From: Halegenticoccus tardaugens
GTDB lineage: Archaea > Halobacteriota > Halobacteria > Halobacteriales > Haloferacaceae
DNA: 64,000 nucleotides
Assembly: GCF_004116405.1 (NCBI RefSeq)
Contig: NZ_SDIC01000001.1
Location: forward strand, 62,001 to 126,000
Direction of reading: 5' to 3'
Under the pieces are notes generated by a model. The model was not told the origin of the DNA and ran no database searches. It saw only the letters and a list, made by a program, of their open reading frames with translations. Each line of letters begins with the position of its first letter. Position 1 is the stretch's first letter. A program made the position numbers and the translations under genes. Below, in pieces: positions 38,459 through 48,711 of the stretch.

Positions 38459-38538
38459 CTAATCGTTGAAATATTCAGATAATACGTGTTGGAAAACTAC
38501 GTCCGATCGGTTTAATACCGAATATAGTCCGTATAAGG
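38459..38538. promoter_or_regulatory. AT-rich upstream module shared with the nasA promoter
   Basis: CTAATCGTTGAAA at 38459-38471 and TATAAGG at 38532-38538 recur in the same order upstream of nasA (42830-42842 and 42894-42900). The module lies about 100-180 nt before nirA in an otherwise gene-free, AT-rich gap (38383-38589). A nitrogen-regulated control region is inferred. Confidence 0.45.
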
Positions 38539-38589
38539 CCGTTTATCCCGTGATTATCGGACGGATAGCGTTTCGATTCGAAACGAAAT

Positions 38590-39294
38590 TCACGTACGTT
38601 CGGAATCGAGTACCTTCGATCGGCGCGGCGCGCGGCGACGCCGGAGGTGCGCCTCGGCCGCCTGGAGGTCCTCCCAGGTGTTGACGTTGCGGAAGTCGCC
38701 GGCCTCGGTGAACGCGCGGACCGTCCGCTCCGGGACGACCTCGGGTTCGAGCGTCCGCACGAAGTCGCGGAGTCGGCCGTCGAACAGCGTGATCGCGTCG
38801 GTGCAGCAGGCCCTTGCCGCCCGGACGTGGACCGCGGCGGGCAGCGGCTGCACGTCGCCGTCGACGGTCGGAACCGCGCCCGTCCGGTTGCGCGCCCGGG
38901 CGAGGAGGTGGGCGAGGAACGCCGTCGGCACGAGCGGCAGGTCGCACGGGAGGATCACCGCGTACTCCGCTCGGGTCGCCCGAAGACCCGTGCGGACGCC
39001 GGCGGCGGGGCCCCGGTCGAGGATCGGATCCGCGGCGAAGCGGACCTCGAGGCCGGCGAGCGCCGACTCGAACGCCTCCCGCTGGTCCCGGCGGCAGTTG
39101 ACGACGAGTTCGTCGACGGCCGGCGCGACCGCGTCCGCGACCCGGCGGATCATGGGCGTCCCCGCGAGGCGCGTCGTGGCTTTGTCGACGCCCCGAAAGC
39201 GAACCGACCGACCGCCGGCGACGATGACGCCCGCCCGTCCCGTGTCCGGCTTTTCGGCCGGTCGCCGTCGTCGGGGAGCGTCGCCGTCAGTCAT
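38590..39294 (-). CDS. mobA: Molybdenum cofactor guanylyltransferase (MobA-like)
   Basis: A 234-residue nucleotidyltransferase that attaches GMP to molybdopterin, giving the bis-MGD cofactor that nitrate reductase needs. The P-loop-like [17 protein letters not shown] is at about residues 23-39, the metal-binding LPCDLPLV near 113, and [11 protein letters not shown] near the end matches the family's Asn-Thr motif. It has a 20-residue Arg-rich extension at each end. The start overlaps the transporter stop by 8 nt. In Haloferax the equivalent gene is nasC of the nasABC operon, as I recall. Confidence 0.9.
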   Translation of the reverse strand: MTDGDAPRRRRPAEKPDTGRAGVIVAGGRSVRFRGVDKATTRLAGTPMIRRVADAVAPAVDELVVNCRRDQREAFESALAGLEVRFAADPILDRGPAAGVRTGLRATRAEYAVILPCDLPLVPTAFLAHLLARARNRTGAVPTVDGDVQPLPAAVHVRAARACCTDAITLFDGRLRDFVRTLEPEVVPERTVRAFTEAGDFRNVNTWEDLQAAEAHLRRRRAPRRSKVLDSERT

Positions 39295-40591
39295 CGCTGG
39301 GGGTGCGCTCGTCCGGGCCTCCGACGAGGAATCCGTCGACGTGGGCGCGCTCCGCGACGGCCGGTCGGGCGACGAAGGCGTTCAGCAGGACGATCGGAAC
39401 CGCGAGGACCGCGACGACGAGGTAGCCGTCGTGGATGACGCCGGCCTCGGCGGCCGACGCGTAGACGAGCGGGAAGCCGATGCCGCCGAACGTGCCGATG
39501 CCGCCGACGACGCCCGCGGCAGCCCCCGATCGGTCCGGGAACATGGCGGGGACCTGCGCGAAGATGGCGCCCTCGGCGAACGCGCAGGCGGTGCCGACGA
39601 GAAAGCCCGCGGCGACCGTCAAGAGCACGTCGCCCGTCCGCCCCGCGAGGGTAAAACCGACCATGGCGACGACGATGAACGACAGGCAGACGAGCGTCCA
39701 CTGCTCGCGGTACCGGCCGCCGAACACCGGCAGGAGGTCGCGCTCGCGCCTGACGAGCAGGTCGCTCACGAAGCCGCCGATCGGACGCAGCAACCCGGCG
39801 GCGAGCGAGAACGTCGCCGCGAACGTGCTCGCGAGGACGAGGTTCGAGCCGAAGCCCTCGCGGAAGTACGTCGGCAGCCAGCCGTTCATCGAGATCTCGA
39901 GGCCGAAGCTCATCACGTAGCCGAGCGCGAGCGCGACGACGCCGTACCGGGTGGCGGTGTGCAGCCACGACGAGAACGTCGCCGACTCGCTGGCCCGCTC
40001 GGCCCGCGCCTCGGTGGCCGCGTCCTCGCCGAGCCGGCGGTACGCGATCCCCATCGCGATGGCCGCGAGCCCGGTGTAGAAGAACGCCGCCCGCCACCCC
40101 GTCGAGAACAGCGGACCGTCCCACGAGCCGAAGAGGCGCGGCAGGAGCAGCGCGCCGCCCGCCGCGCCCGCGTTGCCGATCCCGGCGTAGACGCCCTCAG
40201 CCGTTCCCAGTTGCTCCTCGGGGAACCACTGGGCGACGTGCTGGATGCCGATGACGAACGTGATGCCGGCCGAGGCGACGACGAGCCGCAGGACGAAGAA
40301 CGTCTCGTACGTCGTCGCGAAGGCGCTCGCGACGCTGAAGACGCCGACGTAGCCGAGCACGATGGAGAACACCGTCGGCGCGCCGTAGCGGTCCGACAGC
40401 CACCCGACGAGCACCCGGCCGGGCGGCGCGCTCCAGATGGCCGCGCTGGCGAGGATCCCGAGGTCGGCGAGCGACAGGCCGAACTCGTCGGCGATGGGGC
40501 CGGTGAACGGGGCGAAGGAGAACCAGATGAGAAACGACAGGTTGAACGACGCCGTCGCGAGGACGAGCGTCCGCCACTTCGTCGCCCTCAT
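39287..40591 (-). CDS. narK: Nitrate/nitrite transporter, MFS NarK type
   Basis: A 434-residue major-facilitator protein with about 12 membrane helices. The loop between helices 2 and 3 reads [11 protein letters not shown], the standard MFS motif A, and the NarK-type signatures [14 protein letters not shown] and [16 protein letters not shown] mark the two nitrate-binding helices. It takes up nitrate for the reductase encoded just upstream; its ATG overlaps the nasA stop in ATGA. A start eight codons earlier is possible but would lie deeper inside nasA. Confidence 0.92.
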   Translation of the reverse strand: MRATKWRTLVLATASFNLSFLIWFSFAPFTGPIADEFGLSLADLGILASAAIWSAPPGRVLVGWLSDRYGAPTVFSIVLGYVGVFSVASAFATTYETFFVLRLVVASAGITFVIGIQHVAQWFPEEQLGTAEGVYAGIGNAGAAGGALLLPRLFGSWDGPLFSTGWRAAFFYTGLAAIAMGIAYRRLGEDAATEARAERASESATFSSWLHTATRYGVVALALGYVMSFGLEISMNGWLPTYFREGFGSNLVLASTFAATFSLAAGLLRPIGGFVSDLLVRRERDLLPVFGGRYREQWTLVCLSFIVVAMVGFTLAGRTGDVLLTVAAGFLVGTACAFAEGAIFAQVPAMFPDRSGAAAGVVGGIGTFGGIGFPLVYASAAEAGVIHDGYLVVAVLAVPIVLLNAFVARPAVAERAHVDGFLVGGPDERTPSDD

Positions 40592-42708
40592 CCGCGCACC
40601 TCCGGGAGCGACCATGACCTCGCGCTCCCGGCGTCCGCCGCGACGGCGGGCGCTGCGAGGCGGACGGCGCACTGCTTGTAGTTCGGCTCCTTCGACCGCG
40701 GGTCGGTCGCCGCGACGGTGAGGACGTTGGTCGCGGGGTGGTGGATCGGGAGCCAGAGCAGCCCGGGGGGGATCGAGTCGTCCGGTTCGATCGCCGCGAC
40801 CACCGAACCGCGCCGGGAGGCGACGCGCGCGAGGTCGTCGCGGATCGCCCCGCCGAACGCCGCGACGGTTTCGGGGTTGACGCGCGCCTCGACCGGCCCG
40901 GGGTCGCCGGCCGCGCGCGACCGGACGCCGGTGTTGTAGCCGTCGGGCTCGCGACCGGTCGTGAGGACGAGCGGGTACCGCTCGTCCGGCGGCTCGGGCA
41001 GTTGGCCGGCAGCGCCGGATCCGTCGAACGGGACGGAAAACCGCGCCCGTCCCGTCGGCGTCGGGAACGACCAGTCCGGGTCGTCCCGGCCGCCCGCGCC
41101 GGCGTACCGGTAGCCGCCGCTCGACGACGCGTCGGGGGCAGGCCACCGGACGGCGTGTTCCGCGTCGAGGCGGTCGTAGCTGATCCCCGAGCAGTCGGCG
41201 TTCGTGCTCGCCGTGAGCGCCCGGAACTCGTCGAAGACCGCCTCGGGATCCAGCCGCGGTTCCGGGAACAGGTCGGGCGCGAGCCACGCTCCGACGGCCG
41301 CGACGATGTCCAGGTCGGACCGGACGCCCGGCGGCGTTTCGGTCGCCGCCCGGACCCGCGAGATCGTCCGCTCCATGTTCGTCACGGTCCCCTCGGACTC
41401 GCCCCACGTCGCCGCCGGCAGCACCACGTCGGCGAGTTCGACCGTCTCGGTCCGGAAGGCGTCCTGCGCGACGAGGAACGCGTCGTCGAGCGCCGCCCGG
41501 ACGCGGTCGGAATCGGGCATCCCGGCGACGGGGTTCGTCGCGACGGTCCACACCGCCCGCGGCTCCGACTCGACGATCCCGACCGGACCGGGGCCGGCGT
41601 CGTCCGGCAGCCCGGAGACCGGGACGCCCCACGCCTCGGCGACGACGCGGCGGTGCTCGGGGTCGCGGAACGGCCGGTGTCCGGGCCACGTCCCCTTCGA
41701 GGAGCAGACCCGCGTTCCCATTGAGTTCGCCTGCCCGGTGAGCGAGAACGGTCCCGAGCCGCGACCGAGGTTTCCGGAGGCCAGACAGAGGTCGACGAGC
41801 GCGCCGGCGGTCGCGGTGCCCCTGACGCTCTGGTTGACGCCCATCCCCCAGTAGACGAGCGTCCGCCGCTCGAACGCCGCGGCGAGCGCCTCGACCGCCT
41901 CGGGATCGACGCCGGCGCGCGCCCCGGCGTCGTCCACCGTCGGCAGGCTCGACGCGAGCGCGTCGAAGCCCTCTGTGTGCGCTTTCACGAACGCGCGGTC
42001 GATCCGATCCGTCTCGACCAGCCGCGCGAGGACCGCCCGGGCGAGCGCGAGATCGCCGCCGGGATCCGGGTCGACGTGCCGATCGGCGAGTTCCGCGGTC
42101 TCGCTCCGGACGGGGTCGACGACGACGAGTTCGCGGCCCTCTTCGTCGGCCGAGTCGGCGATCCAGCGGAACATGACGGGGTGGGCGACGGCCGGATTCG
42201 CGCCCCAGACGACGTGCGACTCGGCCTCGGGGACGTCGTCGTAGGTCGGCGGCGGCGCGTCGCTCCCGAAGGCGTCGTAGTACGCCGTCACCGCGCTCGC
42301 CATGCAGAGCGTCGTGTTCGCGTCGTAGTTTCGCGTGCCGACGCCGCCGCGGGCGAGCTTTCCGAGCGCGTAGGCCGCCTCGTTCGTCTGCTGGCCGCTG
42401 CCGAGGATCGCCAGTTCGTCGGCGTCCTCCTCGATCGCGGCTCCGAACCCCGTCGCGACGCGGGCGAGCGCGTCCTCCCACGTCGCGCGGACGAGGTCGC
42501 CGCCCTTCCGGACGAGCGGCCGCGTCAGCCACTCGCCCTTCGGATCGGCGGACTCGCGAATGCCGCGACCGCAGGCCAGCCCCCGGTTGACCGGGTGGGC
42601 GGCGTCGCCCCGGACCGCGTCGATCCCGTACCCCCTGTCCGCGCCGCGGTGGACGTGGCCGCAGCCGACCGCACACCGCACGCACGTCGTCGGGACGGGG
42701 TCGCTCAC
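40588..42708 (-). CDS. nasA: Assimilatory nitrate reductase, molybdopterin type
   Basis: A 706-residue bis-MGD oxidoreductase with a GTG start. The N-terminal [4Fe-4S] cluster ligands are Cys9, Cys12, Cys16 and Cys46. The core has [18 protein letters not shown] and [14 protein letters not shown] segments typical of pterin contacts, and the C-terminal molydopterin-binding domain includes [13 protein letters not shown]. It is a soluble, cytoplasmic enzyme without a Tat signal, which fits assimilation rather than respiration. It leads the operon nasA-narK-mobA. The chosen GTG is supported by the TATA element at 42737-42745. Confidence 0.92.
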   Translation of the reverse strand: MSDPVPTTCVRCAVGCGHVHRGADRGYGIDAVRGDAAHPVNRGLACGRGIRESADPKGEWLTRPLVRKGGDLVRATWEDALARVATGFGAAIEEDADELAILGSGQQTNEAAYALGKLARGGVGTRNYDANTTLCMASAVTAYYDAFGSDAPPPTYDDVPEAESHVVWGANPAVAHPVMFRWIADSADEEGRELVVVDPVRSETAELADRHVDPDPGGDLALARAVLARLVETDRIDRAFVKAHTEGFDALASSLPTVDDAGARAGVDPEAVEALAAAFERRTLVYWGMGVNQSVRGTATAGALVDLCLASGNLGRGSGPFSLTGQANSMGTRVCSSKGTWPGHRPFRDPEHRRVVAEAWGVPVSGLPDDAGPGPVGIVESEPRAVWTVATNPVAGMPDSDRVRAALDDAFLVAQDAFRTETVELADVVLPAATWGESEGTVTNMERTISRVRAATETPPGVRSDLDIVAAVGAWLAPDLFPEPRLDPEAVFDEFRALTASTNADCSGISYDRLDAEHAVRWPAPDASSSGGYRYAGAGGRDDPDWSFPTPTGRARFSVPFDGSGAAGQLPEPPDERYPLVLTTGREPDGYNTGVRSRAAGDPGPVEARVNPETVAAFGGAIRDDLARVASRRGSVVAAIEPDDSIPPGLLWLPIHHPATNVLTVAATDPRSKEPNYKQCAVRLAAPAVAADAGSARSWSLPEVRG

Positions 42709-43101
42709 CCGACGTCACCCCCGGGGGTTTGGGGAGAAATATATTGACGAACGTTCACCGATACTCCGGATAACGTCGTACTACTCCTCTTTTTCACGGT
42801 TTCATTTGACCGAACGGAGGTACAAAACGCTAATCATTGAAAAAGCAAAAATAAATGGCGTTTCGGTGGATGCGCGTCTGGTTTACAATCGGATATAAGG
42901 GATTTATTCGCGTAATTCGTCCAGTTATCTTCCGAATTTGTGGACGATCGGGGCGGAGAGTACGGTGTACTCGGAATCGGGTCGTGTCGTCGGGCGGCGG
43001 GCGCGGCGAGCGGTACGCTCTCGAAGTTCTCGGTTCGACGACATGGCAGTCGAATGGCCGCTTCGACGGTCTTAAGCACCTGTAGCCGCAAGTTCTCGCG
43101 G
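42709..43101. other. Divergent intergenic region nasA / AAA ATPase
   Basis: About 390 nt without a gene. It holds the nasA promoter, the module shared with nirA (CTAATCATTGAAA at 42830 and TATAAGG at 42894, followed by GATTTATTCGCGTAAT) and, near 43068-43075, a TCTTAAG element about 30 nt before the AAA ATPase ATG. The left two thirds are strikingly AT-rich for this genome. Confidence 0.55.
42737..42756 (-). promoter_or_regulatory. nasA promoter with GAACGTTC palindrome
   Basis: On the reverse strand a TATA-like AATATATTTC (42737-42745) lies about 33 nt before the GTG start. GAACGTTC, an 8-bp perfect palindrome, is immediately upstream of it at 42749-42756. It shares its half-site GAACGT with the 14-bp palindrome of nirA, although there the palindrome follows the TATA box. 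Confidence 0.6.
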
Positions 43102-44511
43102 ATGAACGACCCGGCCCTCGAGGTAGTCGAGTTCCTTCTGACGGCCCATCTCTACACGGAAAACCGGGAGTTAGACGCGAACGACCTGCCCCCGCGATAC
43201 CGGCAGGTGTTCTGGGTCGACGCGGACCCGGAGTCCCGTTCGGAGGCGAGCGACGCACCTTCGCGCGGCGCGATCGAGCGTCCGCTTTCGGCCACGGAGA
43301 GCACGGCCAGGACGGCCACCGGCGTCGAGCGTCCGTGGGAGGCGGTTTCGGACCTCCTCTTCACCCAGCGCGCGGACTTCTCCGGCAAGATCTCTCTCAC
43401 GCAACCCGACATGGCGCTCGACTGGTTCGTCGAGCGCGCCGACCGCGACCGACTGGCGACGAATCCGACGATCGCGGCGGCCGTCGAGGGCCGCGACGAC
43501 GTCGACGTGACCCACGAGGAGGCGCGCGAGGCCAACCGACCCATCCAGGCCGACCGGGTGTGGATCGACAGCCTGCTGGAGGAGTACTTCGACACCGGCG
43601 AGGACGGCGACGCGGAGATGCTCGACCTCGTCCACGTCCGGGCCCCGGAGGAGATCGAGATGACCCTCGACGACCTCGTGCTCACCGAGGACCAGGAGGG
43701 GGAGATCAAGAAGATCGTGACGGCGATCGAACACCGCGACTACCTCGCCGACATCGGCCTCCGCGAGATCGGCAAGCTGCTCTTCGTCGGTCCGCCGGGA
43801 ACGGGGAAGACGACCGTCTCGCGGGCGCTCGCACACGAGCTGGGCCTCCCGTTCGTCGAGGTGAAGCTGTCGATGATCACGAGCCAGTACCTCGGCGAGA
43901 CGGCGAAGAACGTCGAGAAGACGTTCGAGGTCGCAAAGCGGCTGTCGCCCTGCATCCTCTTTATCGACGAGTTCGACTCGGTCGCGAAGACGCGCCGGAG
44001 CGACGAGCACGCCGCGCTCAAGCGCGCGGTCAACACCCTCCTCAAGAGCATCGACGACATCAGCCTCATCCGCGACGACGTGCTCCTCATCGGCGCGACG
44101 AACCACCCCGACCAGCTCGACGCGGCGGCGTGGCGGCGCTTCGACGAGATCGTCAACTTCCCGAAGCCCGACCGCTCGATGCGCGCCGACATCCTCCGGG
44201 TGATCACCCGGCGGATGGACATCGCCGAGTTCGACCCCGAGGCGGTCGCGGACCTGACCGAGGGACTCACCGGGAGCGACCTCCGGCTGGTGCTGCGGGA
44301 GGCGGTCCTCGAAGCGCTCACGGAGGAGCGCATGACGCTCACGCAGGACGACATCCTCGACGCCGTCGCCGACTTCGAGGAGCGCGACAACCTGAAGAAC
44401 ATGGACATGATCGACGGCGACGGCGCGGCGGTCGCGGGCGACGGCGGGGACCACGGGCACGATCACGATCACAGCCACGACCACGATCACGGCCACGACC
44501 ACGCGCACTGA
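43102..44511 (+). CDS. AAA ATPase with histidine-rich C-terminal tail
   Basis: A 469-residue AAA protein. Residues 1-175 are an acidic N-terminal domain with no known match; the AAA module has Walker A GPPGTGKTT at about 230-238, Walker B ILFIDEFDSVAK, sensor 1 LIGATNHPDQLD and a WRRFDEIV arginine-finger region, so it should hydrolyse ATP. The last 20 residues alternate His and Asp (HGHDHDHSHDHDHG), a likely nickel, zinc or cobalt-binding tail. The downstream metallo-hydrolase starts three bases after the stop, so they form an operon. Remodelling or metal loading is inferred, not known. Confidence 0.85.
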   Translation: MNDPALEVVEFLLTAHLYTENRELDANDLPPRYRQVFWVDADPESRSEASDAPSRGAIERPLSATESTARTATGVERPWEAVSDLLFTQRADFSGKISLTQPDMALDWFVERADRDRLATNPTIAAAVEGRDDVDVTHEEAREANRPIQADRVWIDSLLEEYFDTGEDGDAEMLDLVHVRAPEEIEMTLDDLVLTEDQEGEIKKIVTAIEHRDYLADIGLREIGKLLFVGPPGTGKTTVSRALAHELGLPFVEVKLSMITSQYLGETAKNVEKTFEVAKRLSPCILFIDEFDSVAKTRRSDEHAALKRAVNTLLKSIDDISLIRDDVLLIGATNHPDQLDAAAWRRFDEIVNFPKPDRSMRADILRVITRRMDIAEFDPEAVADLTEGLTGSDLRLVLREAVLEALTEERMTLTQDDILDAVADFEERDNLKNMDMIDGDGAAVAGDGGDHGHDHDHSHDHDHGHDHAH

Positions 44512-44514
44512 CCG

Positions 44515-45339
44515 ATGCGGATCACGCTCCTCGGGACGGGGGACACGACGGGGACGCCCACCGTCGGCTGCGACTGCGACACCTGCGTCGCCGCCCGCGA
44601 GCGCGGCGCGGAGCGCTCGCGCTTTTCGGTCCACGTCGAGAACGAGCGGACGGGCGAGTCGCTGCTCGTCGACGTGAGCCCGGACTTCCGCTACCAGTTT
44701 CTGACCCGCGACGTGCCCCTCCCCGACGCCGCCCTGATCACGCACGTCCACTTCGACCACCTCGACGGCCTCGGCAACGCCTACCGCGTGTTCGACGACC
44801 TGCCGGTCTTCGCCGCCGACGAAACCGACCCGGTCACGGACGAGAGCGTCGCCGACGCGATCCGCCGGAAGTTCGACTACCTCGACCGGGTCACCGTCCG
44901 CGACCGGACGCCACTCGAACCGTTCCGCGCGTGCGGCCTCGACCTCACGCTCGTCCCCGTGGACCACCCGCCGCTGCTGTGCTACGGCCTCGCCGTCGAG
45001 GACCCCGAGACGGGCGCGAAGCTCTCCCTCTCCGGCGACACGAGCTACGGGATCCCCGAGGCGTCGCGGGCGGTCCTCGCCGATCCCGACCTCCTCCTCG
45101 CGGACGCCATCGTCCCGGCGTCGCTCTGCCAGTACCACCCGGCGGGCGGCAAGCACCGGGACGACGAGGGCGTGCCGCGGACGTTCGGCTCGAAGCACAT
45201 GACCCGAGAGGGCGCGCTGTCGCTCGCGGACGAGCTGAACGCCGCGGAGACGCGGCTGGTCCACGTCGCACACTTTTACCCGCCCGAGGAGGCGTTCGAG
45301 GAGCCGCTGGCGGTCGACGGGGAACGGTACGAGTTGTAG
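44515..45339 (+). CDS. PhnP-like metallo-beta-lactamase-fold hydrolase
   Basis: A 274-residue MBL-fold phosphodiesterase-like protein. GTGDTTGTPTVGCDCDTC at the start holds the Cys-rich zinc knuckle found in PhnP and related enzymes; the active-site motif THVHFDHLDG lies near residue 80, with further ligands in PVDHPPLL and LSGDTSYG. PhnP acts on cyclic phosphodiesters in phosphonate use, but no phn genes are near, so another cyclic phosphate is possible. It follows the His-tailed AAA ATPase by three bases, suggesting that the two work together. Confidence 0.87.
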   Translation: MRITLLGTGDTTGTPTVGCDCDTCVAARERGAERSRFSVHVENERTGESLLVDVSPDFRYQFLTRDVPLPDAALITHVHFDHLDGLGNAYRVFDDLPVFAADETDPVTDESVADAIRRKFDYLDRVTVRDRTPLEPFRACGLDLTLVPVDHPPLLCYGLAVEDPETGAKLSLSGDTSYGIPEASRAVLADPDLLLADAIVPASLCQYHPAGGKHRDDEGVPRTFGSKHMTREGALSLADELNAAETRLVHVAHFYPPEEAFEEPLAVDGERYEL

Positions 45340-45373
45340 TTCTCGTAGTTCGCGTGGGTCGCCTTCGGACGGA

Positions 45374-46333
45374 TCATCCGAACCGATCCAGCCCCGCCTG
45401 TCGCCGGGCCACCCCGGTCGGCTCTGCGACCCACGGCGACCGGCGGTCGCGGATCGCGTCGAGGTCGACGTCCGGCGCGGCGGCCGCCTCGAAGCCCGGA
45501 CACGACTCGCCGCACTCGCTCCCGGGGTCCACGACGCGCCCGAAGTGGGCGCAGCGCGGCCGTCCGTCCGTCGTCGTCGACGCGCGCGCGCAGGGCGGCA
45601 GGTCGTAGGTTCGCCAACCCTTCCCGTAGGCGCGCTCCGCGATCCGGCGACGCTTTCTCGCCTTCGCCGCCGCGCTCGCGACGGCGACGTCCGTTCGCAG
45701 CGGGCGCTCCTCCACGAGCTCGATCCCCGGTTCTGAGACGGCGAGGGGGGTCGCCTCGCGGACCACCTCGCGCTCGCCCTTCTCGGGATCGAACCGCCAG
45801 ACGCCGACCGCCTCGGGGATGCGGTTCAGGTGCGCGCGGGTGACGTAGCTCCCCGTGGCGAGGTACACCTCGTCGAAGAGCGCGAGGCTCGCGTCGGTCC
45901 TGAGCTGCCGTTCGAGGTCCCCCGGTCGCCCGAGGTCGGGCTTGTTTTCGACGCCGATCAGCCGGGAGAACCAGTCGGGGTAGCGGACGGCGCGCCGGAC
46001 GTACTCCCGACCGTTGCGGCGGCGGGACTCGAAGAAGCCGATCTCGACGGCGCGGTCGACGACCCGCCGGGCGACGTCGGGGTGGCAGTCGAAGGCGTCC
46101 TTCCAGTAGGCGTCGGTTCCGACGCCGACGCCGCTCTCGATCGCGAGCGCCGGGATGGATTCCGGGGTGATGGCCGTCCGGGCGTCGAACTCGGGGCCCG
46201 GCTCGACGAGGCACGCGTCGACGATCCGGTTGCCGGGGGCGGCGACGGCCGCGCCGAGCTGGCGGGCGACGATCGAGTCGGTCGCGCCTTCGAGGTGCGT
46301 ACAGAGGGCTAGCTCGAACGCGAACTCTCGCAC
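45374..46333 (-). CDS. DUF5787-like haloarchaeal protein
   Basis: A 319-residue protein with a GTG start at 46333 ([15 protein letters not shown]), where the conserved-looking sequence begins. It is rich in charged residues; [14 protein letters not shown] and RRSDNG-type motifs suggest nuclease ancestry (the first half, with [19 protein letters not shown], resembles a PD-(D/E)XK core with Glu-X-Lys), and a C-terminal Cys cluster (CARAS, RCAHFGR, CGESCPG) could bind metal. I assign it to the DUF5787 group from memory. A DNA/RNA-processing role is inferred only. It converges on the PhnP-like gene. Confidence 0.7.
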   Translation of the reverse strand: MREFAFELALCTHLEGATDSIVARQLGAAVAAPGNRIVDACLVEPGPEFDARTAITPESIPALAIESGVGVGTDAYWKDAFDCHPDVARRVVDRAVEIGFFESRRRNGREYVRRAVRYPDWFSRLIGVENKPDLGRPGDLERQLRTDASLALFDEVYLATGSYVTRAHLNRIPEAVGVWRFDPEKGEREVVREATPLAVSEPGIELVEERPLRTDVAVASAAAKARKRRRIAERAYGKGWRTYDLPPCARASTTTDGRPRCAHFGRVVDPGSECGESCPGFEAAAAPDVDLDAIRDRRSPWVAEPTGVARRQAGLDRFG

Positions 46334-46492
46334 GGTACCCGGGAGGCGCGCGTCGGGCAAAAAGCACCCGGTCGCGCCGGCGTGCGCTCGGCAACCGCGT
46401 CCAGCCGCCCGGCTTCGGACGCCCGGTCGAGCCGGGGCGAGAACAGCAACTTTATCACGCGTTCGGGGCGAATCCTTCACAAGATTACTCTC

Positions 46493-46499
46493 AGGAGGT
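46493..46499 (+). promoter_or_regulatory. Strong Shine-Dalgarno sequence before aIF2-gamma
   Basis: AGGAGGT ends two bases before the ATG at 46502, which is tight, and five bases before the GTG at 46505. Such an SD is unusual here, where most starts look leaderless. It fits the TATA-like CTTTATCAC at about 46450 and a short leader, and leaves the exact start codon open. Confidence 0.65.
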
Positions 46500-46501
46500 C
46501 A

Positions 46502-47734
46502 ATGGTGACGGAAAATCCGCAACAACCGGAGGTGAACATCGGACTCGTCGGCCACGTCGACCACGGGAAGACGACGCTGGTTCAGGCGCTGAGCGGCTCG
46601 TGGACCGACCAGCACTCGGAGGAGATGAAGCGCGGCATCTCCATCCGGCTGGGCTACGCGGACGCGACGTTCCGCACGTGTCCCGGGCTCGACGAGCCCG
46701 AATGTTACACCGTGGAAGAGACCTGTCCCGACGGGTCGGAGAGCGAACCCCTCCGTACGGTTTCGTTCGTCGACGCGCCGGGTCACGAAACGCTGATGGC
46801 GACGATGCTGTCCGGCGCGGCGCTGATGGACGGCGCGGTGCTCGTCGTGAGCGCCACCGAGGACGTGCCGCAGGCGCAGACCGAAGAGCACCTGATGGCG
46901 CTCGACATCATCGGCATCGAGAACGTCGTCGTCGCGCAGAACAAGATCGACCTCGTCGACCGCGACCGCGCGGTGGAGAACTACGGGCAGATCCAGGAGT
47001 TCGTCGAGGGGACCGTCGCCGAGGGCGCGCCGATCGTCCCGATCAGCGCCGGCCAGAACGTCAACATGGACCTCCTCATCAACGCCATCGAAGCGGAGAT
47101 CCCGACGCCCGAGCGCGACGAGGCGGACGATCCCCGGATGTACGTCGCCCGGAGCTTCGACATCAACCGCCCGGGGACGACGTGGGAGGACCTCACCGGC
47201 GGCGTCATCGGCGGCAGCCTCGTCGAGGGCGAACTGACGGTCGGCGACGAGATCGAACTCCGCCCCGGCCGCGAGGTCGAAGCCGGCGGCCAGTCCGAGT
47301 GGCAGCCAATTCAGACGTCGATCCGGTCGCTGCAGGCGGGCGGACGGCAGGTCGACGCGGTCACCCCCGGCGGGCTGCTCGGCGTCGGGACGGGTCTCGA
47401 CCCGAGCCTGACGAAGGGCGACGCGCTCGCCGGCCAGGTCGCGGGCGCGCCCGGCACGCTCCCGCCGACGTGGAACGCCTTCGAGATGGAGGTCGACCTG
47501 CTCGACCGCGTGGTTGGTGGGGACGCGGAGATCGAGGAGATCTCCACGGGCGAGCCGCTCATGCTGACCGTCGGCACGGCGACGACGGTCGGCGCGGTCA
47601 CGAGCGCCCGCTCGGGGGAGTGCGAGGTCAGGCTGAAGCGGCCCGTCTGCGCGGAGCCCGGCGCGAAGATCGCCATCAACCGGCGCGTCGGCGCGCGCTG
47701 GCGGCTCATCGGCGTCGGCACGCTCACGGACTGA
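46502..47734 (+). CDS. eif2g: Translation initiation factor aIF2, gamma subunit
   Basis: A 410-residue GTPase that delivers initiator Met-tRNA to the ribosome. G1 is GHVDHGKTT (17-25), G3 DAPGHE and G4 NKID. Cys residues in [22 protein letters not shown] form the zinc knuckle seen in archaeal aIF2-gamma. Domains 2 and 3, both beta-barrels, follow, ending [12 protein letters not shown]. The gene begins a block of translation and transcription genes read in the same direction with very short gaps. Confidence 0.96.
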   Translation: MVTENPQQPEVNIGLVGHVDHGKTTLVQALSGSWTDQHSEEMKRGISIRLGYADATFRTCPGLDEPECYTVEETCPDGSESEPLRTVSFVDAPGHETLMATMLSGAALMDGAVLVVSATEDVPQAQTEEHLMALDIIGIENVVVAQNKIDLVDRDRAVENYGQIQEFVEGTVAEGAPIVPISAGQNVNMDLLINAIEAEIPTPERDEADDPRMYVARSFDINRPGTTWEDLTGGVIGGSLVEGELTVGDEIELRPGREVEAGGQSEWQPIQTSIRSLQAGGRQVDAVTPGGLLGVGTGLDPSLTKGDALAGQVAGAPGTLPPTWNAFEMEVDLLDRVVGGDAEIEEISTGEPLMLTVGTATTVGAVTSARSGECEVRLKRPVCAEPGAKIAINRRVGARWRLIGVGTLTD

Positions 47735-47741
47735 GACGGGG

Positions 47742-48137
47742 ATGGTCGTCGTCGCCATGGACACCAGCGCGCTCATGATGCCGGTCGAACTCGACGTTCG
47801 CGTGTTCGACGAGCTCGACAGGGTGCTCGGCCTCGCGGCCGACGCCTACGAACTCGTCGCGCCGCGCGCGGTCGTCGAGGAACTCGAAGCGCTCGCGACC
47901 GGAGGCGGCGAGGAGGCGGTCGCGGCGAGCGTCGGATCGGACCTGGCGGCGGACCGCTGTCGGACCGTCGAGACGGAGGCATCGTACGCCGACGACGCGC
48001 TCGTCGAACTCGCCGAACGCGGCGAGTGCGACTACGTCGTCACGAACGACCGGCCCCTGCGCGACCGCGTGCTCGAACGCGGCGTTCGGGTAATCGGTAT
48101 AAGGGGTCGGAACAGATTGCACATCACAGAACCATAG
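47742..48137 (+). CDS. Archaeal PIN-domain nuclease (FCF1/VapC9-like)
   Basis: A 131-residue PIN protein, seven bases after the aIF2-gamma stop. Asp ligands: MDTSALMMPVELDVRVF at the start, the Glu pair in VVEELEAL, ADDALVELA and VVTNDRPLRDRVL. It lies within the conserved aIF2-gamma/rpo7 block, without an antitoxin gene, so it is a housekeeping RNase for rRNA or tRNA maturation in the sense of eukaryotic Fcf1/Utp24 rather than a toxin. Confidence 0.88.
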   Translation: MVVVAMDTSALMMPVELDVRVFDELDRVLGLAADAYELVAPRAVVEELEALATGGGEEAVAASVGSDLAADRCRTVETEASYADDALVELAERGECDYVVTNDRPLRDRVLERGVRVIGIRGRNRLHITEP

Positions 48138-48138
48138 C

Positions 48139-48711
48139 ATGTACAAGAGGGTACGACTCAAGGACACGGTCGAAGTGCCGCCGCGACACCTGGCGGACGT
48201 GACGCCGGAGCGGGTCAAGCACCTGCTTCAGGACAAACTGGAGGGTCGCATGGACGAGGACGTCGGTAGCGTCGTGAGCGTGATCGAGGTTCACGACATC
48301 GGGCAGGGCTCCGTGCTCCCGAACCGCCCCGGCGTCTACTACGAGGCGGAGTTCGACGCCATCACGTTCGATCCGCGGATGCAGGAGGTCGTCGACGGCA
48401 CCGTCGTCGAGGTGGTCGAGTTCGGCGCGTTCGTCGGGATCGGACCCGTCGACGGGCTGTTGCACGTCTCGCAGATCTCCGACGAGTACCTCGCGTACGA
48501 CGGCGAAAACCAGCAGCTCGCCTCGACGGAGTCGAACCAGACGCTCGGCGTCGACGACGCCGTCCGCGTCCGCATCGTCACGAAGAGCATCGACGAGCGC
48601 AACCCGCGCGACAGCAAGATCGGCCTCACCGCGAAACAGCCCGGCCTCGGCAAGCACGGCTGGCTCCGCGAAGCCCGCGAGGAGCGACAGGCCACGACGG
48701 AGGGCGACTGA
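48139..48711 (+). CDS. rpo7: RNA polymerase subunit Rpo7 (E')
   Basis: A 190-residue subunit of the polymerase stalk, partner of Rpo4. The N-terminal RNP-like domain (MYKRVRLKDTVEVPPRHL) is followed by an S1 RNA-binding domain (VDGTVVEVVEFGAFVGIGPVDG, LLHVSQISDEYL). It starts one base after the PIN gene stop, and its stop overlaps the spt4 start by one base, indicating one transcript. Confidence 0.96.
   Translation: MYKRVRLKDTVEVPPRHLADVTPERVKHLLQDKLEGRMDEDVGSVVSVIEVHDIGQGSVLPNRPGVYYEAEFDAITFDPRMQEVVDGTVVEVVEFGAFVGIGPVDGLLHVSQISDEYLAYDGENQQLASTESNQTLGVDDAVRVRIVTKSIDERNPRDSKIGLTAKQPGLGKHGWLREAREERQATTEGD

Noticed and set aside
43171..45273. 700-codon frame antisense to the AAA ATPase and PhnP-like genes
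   Set aside because: The His-rich tail, Walker motifs and MBL motifs are clear on the plus strand; the antisense translation is low-complexity.
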